From positions 4,510,501 through 4,574,500 of the forward strand of contig JAFMOC010000002.1 of the NCBI GenBank assembly GCA_019802505.1: DNA of 64,000 bases, in the 5' to 3' direction. Below the pieces are notes generated by a model. That model made no database searches and was not told the origin of the DNA. It saw only the letters and a list, made by a program, of their open reading frames with translations. Position numbers and translations under genes: made by a program. The stretch is from Corydoras sp. C115 (Eukaryota > Chordata > Actinopteri > Siluriformes > Callichthyidae). This document shows positions 13,301-25,400 of this stretch, in pieces (position 1 is the first letter of the stretch; each line of letters opens with the position of its first letter).

Positions 13301-15654
13301 CAATATAAAAGACAATTTAAAAAATCAGGAAATTATAAACAATCTGACTGTGAACTGGTGGTGTCCAAAACCGTGGTTTTCTAAAAAAAAATTCCAAAGT
13401 GATGAGAATCAATAAGATCAATAATCCCTTGAAACAGGGCATCAGTGACTGTAATCCTGACTCTAGTAATAGTGTGCATACATTTGCCGTGTATAGATAT
13501 GTAATATCTATCATTTTCCTCAATAAATGACCAGCTCTAATATTTTTGTATTTTTTTAGTATATCTTAAAATCTTTACTGAATATAAATAATTTATCCTA
13601 AAGACATAGGTGCCAAACTTAAGACAATTATATCCGGCCCACTAGATCATTTTAGATTGATCTATTATTATTGTTATTAATGGCCTGGTGATATAATTTT
13701 GGACCATGCTCATATTTAAAATTTGTATGATTTTGATAGGAACATTTTATGGAGAGCAGAAATATTTTAAGATATTTAAAGTTTAACTTTATTTTTCAAA
13801 AATGTCCCGGCAGCAAAGAAAACTGAACAGTTTGTTTTGTTGTTTCTACTTTTGTGGAAAAGCATAATTTTTATTTCAAGTTTTTTTGCAGCATGTTCAT
13901 AGTGACTTTTATAATTTTTACAAGAGATATTTTTATCAAGAGGATTTTAATTTATGTAAATTATTATTGTGGAATAATATACCTGTCTGTTTTTATTCCT
14001 ATTCATGTTCAGCAAACATTTACTTTCAGTGCATTTAATAACTGTTTATCCTCTCTGGCCCATGACCTAAAGTGTGCTTTGAGTTTTGGCCCCCGGTGCA
14101 ATTGAGTTTGACAACCCTGCCCTAAGGCATCAATTCATAGAGTTGTCAATATTTTTGTTCACACAACATATTTGCTTTTTGCCACATATTTGCTAAAACA
14201 ATGCCTCTGAACACTCTGCACACTCCACTCTGCCCCAATATCCTCTTCCCTCTTGCATTGCACACAGTTGGGGAGCAACACAAATAACACAAAGCCTTTA
14301 ACACATAGCTTGTGTCTCTGGGGTTATGTCAATAACATCCTCAACACAAGCAGTGATACAGGAAAAGCAAAGGATGCATTAAATAGTCAAACAGGATGAA
14401 TTGCATGAATGTGATTGACTATGCAATACAGTCTGTTAATATGGCTCTTGTAAATTCATGACGATAATGGGACTGCTACAGACCCAGCAGCACTGGCATA
14501 ATGTTTTTCTATAATATTGTGATATTTTGTCCATTTGTCCAGAATGATGTTGGATGGAAGGACCTGACTTGAAATCATATTGTAGTTTATCCCAAAGGTG
14601 TTTGGTAGGCTTGAAATCAGAGCTTTGTGTGAACCAGTGAGATTTACTAAATTTACCAACATATTCCTTTACTGACCTCCGCACAGTCATTCAGGAACAC
14701 AAAAGGTCCTTCCCAAAATCAATGTTTCTATGCCTATGCCTCTTTATCAGTAGATCTCATTCATGAGGGAAGAGCTCAGTAAACAAGAGGAAATAAGGAA
14801 GTTAGTAATCCAGATTATTACATTATGAACCAGTGTCATACTCTATGGAAAAGAGACAGACGGTACACAGTGCCCTACACGTGGAAAAAAAAACACACAA
14901 GTTATGGACAGTAAACAGGAAACTATGTTGAAAATACACACGTCTATATGGACCATCACTTATATTTACGCCATTCAGGCAAACCAGTTTTACTGTCAGA
15001 TATACCAGTCAGTGTGTTTGTTATGGCTCTGAAGCTGTTTTAAAATTTAAACTGTTTACATAACTGTAAGATAAATCAGTATAAAGTCAAGAGTATGTGG
15101 AAAGTCAATCACAAGTGCATCTCACTGAATAAGAATATTATAATAAGAAGTTAAGTTATAAGTTATATATTTTATATATATATATATAAAACTGTGGAAG
15201 GAATCCAAAGCTCCCAGTTGAACTTTGAAGACTTGTAAACACACAGTAGGGACTTTGTCCACCCTGCTTGGTGCTAAACTCTGCACTACTGAGTCACTCA
15301 ATGCTTAAACAATTACACATATTCAGTATAATAAACAAAAGAAGGCTTTAAAGTGCACAGTGGGTAGCTCTGTGGCCTAACAGTAAGTTCCCAGGTTTGA
15401 TTAATGTTGGGGTTCATGGGGTGAATATGGTTCTTTTTATATAGAGTTTACATGCTCTCCTTGTATCTATATAGGTTTCCCATGGAAGGTAAAACAAATT
15501 CTAGTAGGTAAAATAAAGATAATGTAATTGTTTTAGACTGGTGATCTGCCCACATTATATCTTTACATTTTACCCAAAGAAAGCTCCAGCAATGCCTGTG
15601 ACCCTGAGTAGGATAAGTGATGAGTAAAAAAGGCTTCCTAAAAATAAATATATA

Positions 15655-15723
<69 letters not shown>

Positions 15724-18700
15724 CATATTCACTAAAAGTCACACTCACCATGCTGTATAATGCCGTGCTCCAGTAGTCTACGTCCGAGTTGCTGCGCTTC
15801 CTCCCTGGTGGCCATCTCTCCCTCCTGCAAGAGCCAGTCAATAAATGTTGAGGCTACCAGTGTCCTTTCATAAGAAACCCCTTCTTCCTGTCGGGTCTGA
15901 AGCAGACTGTTGTCAGCATTCATCAATCTGAAAATAAGTTTAATTAAATGATTTAGAAAAAGTTGTTAACACAATGGAGAAAGACAATGTTAAAGAACAA
16001 TTTATGTGATAATAACTGAAACTAAAAGTTCTGTATGAAATGTAGAAATACTGTATTAAACTGTTTCCCTTAAAACAGTTAAAAAGCACAACAGACAAAA
16101 GCACTTAAAAAACAGACAAAACAGATAAAAGCACAAAGCTGAATTAACCCAATGCAACCCTCTTCTGGAAAAGAAATGACTTATGAAATGCTTTTTGGAT
16201 AAAAGGAAAAAGTTACTTTGGAAAATGTTGCTTGAAAATGTTACAAACTCTCATAGAAAGCCTGGTGTCCCAATACTTCTGTTCTTATGGTTGTTGTTCT
16301 ACTATATAAGAAGATGTCTTGGTAAAGTTTTTCAGAATGTTGTAGCACTGCATTTTTGAGACATAATATTAAAACATTTACTTATTCTTAGGGGGAAAAA
16401 GTAAAAAATATAAAATAAATAAATAAATAAACATGTGCAAATATTAACTGTATTACGCCATTTGGAACTCTTAGACTAACTTCTATAAAGTAACTTAAAC
16501 ATGTGATACAGCAGGGATTATCTCCATTTGGGCATTTATTATTCTCTAACACTTTGTCATTGCTTTCTGAATAGAGCCTAAGATAGGGGGTGAGAGCAAG
16601 TGAGAAGATAAAGAGGGTCATGTGCTTGTCACCATCAGACACAAATAGGATAAATTTAGTGAAGCGAAATAGGTTTTGCCTTGTCATGCAAATATCATAA
16701 GTGCAAGTGAGAAAGTGCCAAGGTGGGAATCAGATCAGTGTGCAATGTAGCAGGTGGCAGTCTGAAGAACCATGCTCAACTGGATCCTGCAATTAATGCC
16801 TGCACTGCTTCTGGGTACTAACTTAAAAGCACTAAACTTTGTTCAGACACAGAGCTGTTTAGCCACTACGGAATCCCCAAATTGTTAGCCTAAACATGAA
16901 AAAAAATGTTTTGATGAAGGAATTTATGAAAATGATAATGGTCAGGCAACACAATATAAAAAACATACTTTTCATCCTGGCATTGATGGACAGTTTGGTT
17001 GACCAGACTTCATAGAAGGGAAATCAATTGGGCACTCTGAACACTCATGACCCTTGAGACTGAGGTCATGATGGGAGAGCTCTGCCCAGTTGAGTGGTGG
17101 AGACAGGAATGCAGGTAAGGCAATTCTTACCTGGAGTTTGACCCAGTTATGTGTTTGTGGTGCTACCAGTCAGCCCAAAGACTAAACTTTATGAATAAAT
17201 AATTATTCGTGTCTGGCAAATGTTGTCTCCAGCCCTGACTGTGTCTGGGCATGCTACATATGCCTTTATAGACTTTGCTTTGTGTACTAAAGCGCAGTCA
17301 TGCTAGAACAAATAAAAAGCCCCTCCAAACAATTCCTCCCACAATATTGGAAGCATAAAATTGTTTATAGTGGCTCAGCTTGACATGAATAGGCATTTGA
17401 CTTTATATATATTTGGCAATGAGACTGAATAAGCCACCTTGATTTAATGATTGTAAGGGGTGTCCTGATAGCATAAACAATCATTTATTGACATACTAAT
17501 TTTTTTCACATTTAAAGGGCATAAATCAAACATATAGCTGTCAGCATTTTGGTAATACCAGTAATAGATCTATAAGGATAAAAACACTCTGCTTTTTTTC
17601 CCAGACAAATTATGTAACCTTATCTTCGTATCTTTTAACTATTGTGAATGCCGGCTCCTTATCACAATGTTTTTCAAATGTAAACACTGAGACTACATTT
17701 GAATTAAGTGTGCTACCATATCAACCTGCAGCTTAGCAATCATGTGTCAGTGCCTGACCTTATACAGGGCAGATATGCAACACTGCATATAACCTGGCTC
17801 AAAAAGGATCATTAACATATTGCACATTTAGTGACTTGAGAGTGGTGGTGAGGTTGTTTAATCATCAGTTAGCTAAAATGGCAAAACTTTATATATATTA
17901 ACTGCTCCCACAAGTCATGATTCTTTTTAGACTATTAAAATCAGTCAAAGATGGATCAATGACTCATTTTTGATGTCATACACATGGAAAATTCATTTAT
18001 AAGTCATGAAAAACATATATGGTTGGAATAAAACACATTTATAACCGTTCAAATAGTGGAAACTATTATTTGTTAATACAGTATAACCAATTTTAATTTC
18101 AGATAAATGTTAATTAATTAAGTAAAATGTCAGGACACTTATACAATTACTAGTAAGTAACTTGGAAACATCCTTAAATAACACTTATTTTCACATGTAC
18201 ACATTATTTTCACATATACAAAAAATATATGTTAGTCAGGTCCTCTTATTAAACATTCCCATGAACGCATTCCAAAATCTTGTAGAAAGTCCATCTATAA
18301 GCTTGCAAGCTGTTATAAGTGCAGAAAGGGAGCCAAATTTACCACTTTAACCATTATTACTATACATGAATTTGTAGACGTTATTATATCCACTGTGATC
18401 TCTTTGACCATAATATTTTTCCTGCAAAAAACAATAAGGTCAGTTCTTAATCTCTCCATAGAATCATAGAATCCCAAAGGTTGTTATAACTATAAACAGA
18501 AAAATATACACAAGAGACACAACAGGAACTCATAAAGCTAGAGAAGTTGCCATGCAGTGATGTTCACTGAATTCTCACAAACAGATTTATGCTGAATCAG
18601 AATCTGAAGTCAGACATGTGACAGTTTATGGTGTGTTGTTTCCATCAGGTTAGAAAAGTTACAACTGAATGGATTTTAACAGCTAAAGCCATCACCAGTG

Positions 18701-21700
18701 CTTACTTATCTGTTTAAGTTGTAAGCAAAAGCAGGTTTATAGATATAAAGAACAAAAAGCCACTTCCAACCACAAGTTCTGGCTTGACTAATTTAATCAT
18801 AAAATTAAAAGTCTTGGATATTTTAGTGGCGGCACGGTGGCTTAGTGGTTAGCACGTTCGCCTCTCAGCGCTAGGGATTCCCGGTTCGAATCCCCATCTG
18901 GGTGGAGTTTCCATGTTCTCCCCGTGTCCGTGTGGGTTTCCTCCGGGTTCTCCGGTTTCCTCCCACAGTCCAAAAACATGGATCAAGTTAATTGAGTTCT
19001 CTAAATTGCCCCATAGTGAATGAAGTGTTTTTGAAAAAGCCCACACAGACAGGGAGAATATGTCTGTCCTGCCCTGAAGTCCATCCAATAGACTTTTTTG
19101 CTTTCCATCCACACATCTAATAGAGCTATGCAGACCACCTGTGAGGAAAGAACTTCACCTGCTTCCACCCCATAAAATAACCTTGGTTTCGTACTACACA
19201 TCAACCCACTAAGGTTAGATACAAAGCTATCTGCTATGGAATGGAGCAGCTAAAATGACTTGTCTATGAGAACCTCCCTCTAGATTCTTTTAAATAAGTG
19301 TTTAAAATAATTGTCTGGTCTGAATGCACCTGTAGTGTCAGAGCTGTGATTCTGGCTAATCTGTGATGTTTGTCTGAGTGGAGGCTCAGTAAAGAAAGGG
19401 AGCAGGACTAACATGACAGCTGCAATAAAAAGTGAAGGAAGGCATCTTGAAAAGGAGTGTTTGGGCTGTTGTATCTTTTAGGGTGTGAGTATGTGGTTTT
19501 ACACACCAGCAAAATACTAAGTTTGATTGTCCCCAGTCCTTATTGTATCTTGTCTTTTTTCAGTGTCTTATGTATACTGCACAATATTTAAAAAATTACT
19601 TTATAGAAATTAAACAAGCTTTTATGTTTATATGAGTTGACGCTCACGCATTATCAAAAGGTGAGCTTGGAAGTCTAGATTACATTCTGTGCATGCGTCA
19701 CAAGGCAAAAGTTTAAATAACAATGCACTGAAGGTATGCAAGTGGCCTCTCTAGGCCAGGCAGAAGTTACAGTGCAAATCCTCCTTCATTTCAGTTGCAT
19801 TATCCTGCCTGCTTAAAACCCACTGCAACTTTAGTGTGTGGGTTTATAATATTGCAAATTTAGAAGCCATTGCCTAAAAGTTGAAAAAAGATAATGTTGT
19901 ACCTGAGGAACTCCTAAAGAAACAATTAGAACATATCAAAGTGAGTGAAAACTAATGATTCGTGTTTTAGCAGTTCTTATACACTTTCATCTCATCCCAT
20001 CATCTTAAATGCTTAATCCTATAGTAAGTTCACAGAGGGGTTCCTCATGCAATCCAGGGCAGAACATTTCAGGCGCTGGGCAAATACACCCAGGACAGAG
20101 TGGCAATCCATCGGTGGGCACACACTCACTCACACAGATACACAAACTCTGTATAGGGGCAATATAGATGAGGGAATCCACATAAACACAGGAAGAACAT
20201 GGACATGAACAACCCGATTTATTTAAACTTATTCATACCAACATTTACTGTAAACCTGGTCAATTTTGTATCCAACTTCCTTTTATTTATTTATTTATGA
20301 GCATCAAAATGGCAAATAATGTTGCCCAACAGAAATAGTTTACGGTAGTACAGTCATAGGGGCAATGTAAAAAAGACAATTTACCTATCAGCATACTTTT
20401 TTGCAGTGTAGTCCGTGAAGGAAACCCATGGAGACAAAAATCTCTTTTTGTTTAGAAAATGGGTCAGAGGAGGCCATTTTTACCAACAGGTGGCACACAG
20501 TCAAGCATATTGCAGAAAAGTACATTTTTGCACAAGCAGATCAAATTAATTAACCTCTTCATGTCAGTCTTCAGAAGCTCAGAGGTGGTACATGAGAGTA
20601 AATATTTGTTTCTCAATACACCAAAAGCCTATGGACATATGCTTGTGGATGGACAGTTGGACTGTAGAACTAACCTTAATTGACCCAGTTCATTCCTGAA
20701 TGATAGCTTTTAATAGCAGAAAGACAATTTCAGCAGGACACTATCCAATGTTACAAGGTCCATGTACGTGAAGGATTGCAGAAACATGACAGTGAGTTCT
20801 TCCGGCCTCAATGGCCTTCATAAACTCAAGATCTTATTTGTACAGATGACCAATATTCCTGCAGAACCATTTCAGTACCCTGTGGAACCTATACCACAAT
20901 AAAATGTTCTGAGGTTCTGAAGGCAAGCAGAGGTCCAACTCACTACTAGTTGGATATCTCTAATACAGTAGCCATTCAGTGAACGCTATAGACAAAAAAA
21001 AAATCTGCATTATTGTAGCTCTGGTGCTTTAAAGTCTTAATCCCATTTGGAACATCTAAATATATATTAAAACAGGATGTTGACAAATATGTGGAGTTTT
21101 TTTTAGAAAGAAAAACAACTTCTTGTTAAAGCAGTAAGCAGACATTACTAATTTGATGAGATAAGTGTTCCTGCACTTCATCAGTTGGAAGTCAGGGTTT
21201 CTATGGATGCACTACTATTGACTAATGAGGTTCAAATTAAACCAAAACAACCTGCACTGTGACACAAAGAGAACTAAAAAACAAAGCTTGTAGGGAAAGC
21301 ATAAGACTCAATTCAATGTAAAAAAAGGATTTACTTCTCATATATGCGTTGGCCTCTCATAAACACCTTAGCCTCGCTGTCAAGAGGAAATGTGCCGTCA
21401 TCCTTTCTGAATCGGTAAAACAACTTCATATCTTTAAACTCCTTGTGCTCGTCACACACTGCAAAAGACCAAAATGGACACCATTAGTTAGTTCATTAGT
21501 ACATGTACATATACATGCCTGCTATATATCATGCTTGAACAGTCATTATAATTTTTAAAGTTTTATAATCAAAAAAATAAGAACCAAACTCTCTGTTTAC
21601 TGCATTATCAACATTTACCACTATGCTGTGCATGTTACACTTAACACTAAATTCAGTGCCAGGCATTTATAAGGAAGTATTTTAACAAGTCAGGTGCATG

Positions 21701-22346
21701 TTACAAACATTTTTGTGCTGTAAGCAAAAGTATTTTTGGAGAAAAAAAATAGGTGCAGACATTCAGATATAGAAATGTCTGAGCACAGAGAAGCTTTTAG
21801 TTTGTGATAGAGCAAGTGGCATGAGGTACATCCCAATAATGAAGATATAGGATTCAATTAATTTTAAAATTCTGTAAATAAATGCCATGCTGTCTAAAAA
21901 TTTATGTATCTCATGCTAGGACAATGATTGTAAACACATCTTAAAAGCCACAACAAAAAACTGCTTCTTACAGTTCCCCGATCTGCAAATCAGTGAGTAG
22001 ACCTCAAAGGAACTGCAAATGCAAGCCAAATGCAAGGGTCTGATTAAAAACTTTTTAATGGGAAAAGGGGACTATCTGCCGAATTAAAAACAGTATCAGC
22101 TTTGTTTACCAAGTTTGTTTACACATACAAGGAACTGGGTTTAATAGATTTTGTTTCTCTAGAGCAGACTATACATTATACACACTACATGTATAGTAAA
22201 CAGATTTACAATACAATATATATAGACTTCCTGTTTATTCTGCATTTTCCATCCGGAGATAAATAAAGTATTGTAATTCTGATTTACAATACACTACAAT
22301 ATACAGACAACCACCATATAATAAGCAATGTGTATATATATATACA

Positions 22347-22422
<76 letters not shown>

Positions 22423-25400
22423 TGTGTTCCAAATTATTATGCAAAAAGTGTTTAGGCGTGAAGGTAAGAATTGTTTTGTTTGTCAGTTAAACTCTTGATG
22501 GTGATGTGTGTCAGGGCTCTTTGTATCACTGAAAGCAATTGCAGACACCTGTGCTAATTAGTTTGGCAGGTGTGTCCAATTAAAGGCAATTAAGAAGGCT
22601 GTCCTACATTATTAAGCAGCCTACATTTTCAGCCAACATGGGAAAGAAAAAGGAATGTGTCGGCTGCTGAGAAGCAACAAATTGTGTAGTGTTTAGGTCA
22701 AGGCATGACTACAATCAACATTGCCAAGATACTTCATCACACAATCAAGACAACCCCATGCAAACAAGACTACTGCACCAACAAGGAGGAGGTGGAGTAA
22801 TGTTTTGTGCTAGAATCATAGGAAGAGAGATTGTCAACCCCTTTAGGATCCCTGAAGGGCTAAAGATGACCTCCATAATGTATGTGGAGTTTCTCAAACA
22901 GCACTTCCTGCCATGATTCAAGAAGAAGAACCGTGCATTCCACAGCAAGATCATTTTCATGCTTGATAATGCACCATCTCATGCTGCAAAGAACACATCT
23001 GCATCTCTGGCTGCTATGGGCATAAAAGGGGACAAACTTATGGTGTGGCCCCCATGCTCTCCTGACTTCAAAGGAGGCACTTCACATCTAAGCAACAGCT
23101 CTGGGAGGGTATTCTGTCAAATTTAATGGATGAGGGAGCTCCTTTCGAACAAGGAGTCCTATGTGCAAATGTAATGTCACCTAGAATAAAGTTTTGACTT
23201 CAAAACTGTTTGATTTCAGTTTGTAATAACCTGCTAATGCTTATAATTTCACAAATGACCATTTTTTTGAAAAGGTTGAAAACTCTGCTGTGCATAATAA
23301 TTTGGAACATGCATTTTTAGAATTTTATTTTTTTCAAAATATACTGTATCATTGGCAGTTTGTTCAAAATCCTTTCAATTGTACTCTTATAGTTGATGAC
23401 TGGAAAATTACAATGACTGCATTTCATATAGTTAATTTTGGAAAATCTGGGAACATATTTGCATAATAATTTGCAACACAGTGTGTGTGGGTAATATATA
23501 TTAATGTGTGTGTGCAATGTTCAGAAGTTACATACATAAGGTGCATTTCGTGCTTGGTGTAGTATGGACAATATACCCAAGTCTGGTTATGCTAGTTAAA
23601 TTAGCATTTGTTGAGAGTACTGTTATTTATGACAGTGATGGTTTGGGGAAAGAAATTGTTTATGTACCTGGTGATTTTAGTGTTGAATGCTAGGTAGTAT
23701 CTGCCAGAGAGAAGGTGTTTAAAAAATACTGTGACCAGGTTGAGAAGCGTTTGTCATGATTTTGTCATACTTTGATTTTGATAATGTCCGTCTATGTCCT
23801 TAACCTATATCGGTCTTGAATGTATAGGCAGTGGGGCACCAATTATTTACTAAAATTAAAATCCTATTAGCAAAGAATAAAGGAAAAAAATTGCCATATT
23901 AGGATATTACATAATGATTATATAGACTGCCCAAACTTTTGCGTCAAAACCATTTTTAAACGCAGGAAGGAAATAAAAAAAGTCAGAATATTTAAAAAGT
24001 CCTCATTAATATTCGCTTAATAATATAAAACATAATTAATTTTTAACTTTGGTATTTTACAGTATCAAACATTTTGACCATGAAGCACTTTTTAAATACC
24101 ACTATAATGGAAAGTGTTTTGTGTGTGAATGAGTGTGTGTAGGCGTTTCAGTGAAAGAAATGTTCAGCTAAGATAAGGCATGCCAGTAGATAAAAACTTG
24201 AACATAGACTGTTTTTAACATGTCTGCATGTCGAACAGTAAATGTGGGCTAAGCACAAACTGGTACTGCTTAATTTTATGTAGCTGAGTTGACACATGCA
24301 AGTCCACAATCAAAACATAAGAGTAATCTTAAGTAAATGAAGTTGACTATGTGTACAAGGCATAAAAATCATGGGATCACTTGAATTCAGATCTATATTT
24401 TATTTTTTTAAAACAAAGACAAAGATATGCACACAACTCCTAATCATTGAATTTAGGTGTATCATTCCAGCAAAGTGACACAGATGTATAAAACTACCTA
24501 TCATCATGCATTTTCAACAATTGTATGCTTCTAAGTTTGTGGGAACAGTTTGGGTTTCTGTTTCAGAATGACTGTGCTTTAGTGCACAATTCAAGGTTTC
24601 TGTAAATATGTAAATGAAATACATCCTGTACTATAAGCTCAACAATTTAAATAAATAATGGCATTTAAAAAGTTTTGGATGTTGTGCAGTCTACATGAAT
24701 TAAGTACAACCTAGGCAGCCATGGCCTTAATTAACTTAAAAGCTGTATCCGGATAACAGCAGTTGCTACACTTGCCCATGAGGAACCCACCATGATGGAT
24801 GATGCTCTGGTCCAGCAACTTCTGCATTATCTTGATGGCAGTGTCTCTGTCTGAAGCCTCTTTATGTTCAAGCAACCAGTCAATGAGCTCCTTGGCCACA
24901 AAACAGTTGGGATAGGTACGGAGATGGTGTCTTCTGTCTTTGATGACCTTGCCTTCATGGAGGCGCAATCTGCAAAACATTATCAAAGAGGACTTCTTAA
25001 CAAGTGCTGACAATTTAAATAGCAGCAGTATTAACTGGGCCTCAGCAAGTATTAAGTATTAAAACTTGACTTAAAGGATCCACTCAACACATTAAATTCA
25101 ATAAAGGTCAGAAGACTATGGTTTAAAATGTCTGAAATCATTCATTCAATTCCTGTTGCATGTTTAACAGTTTATGGCTTCAAAATTAAAGCTTAATTTA
25201 ATATGTAAATCCTATTGCTGTATTGTTGAATCTTTGAAGATAACTAAAGAACAGAAGCAAAAGTACATAAGTATGAGCAGAGCTTTGGTTCCAGCTGGCT
25301 GGTGGGCTGTCTGGACATGTTTAGTTAATACAGTGGCATGTGACTAAAATAAACAATGTATCTGTGACTAAAATAATACATAACTTGTCTAACTGGAAAG

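Noticed and set aside
13854..14105. 83-residue hydrophobic frame
   Set aside because: Lies in AT-rich hAT-like repeat; composition-driven.
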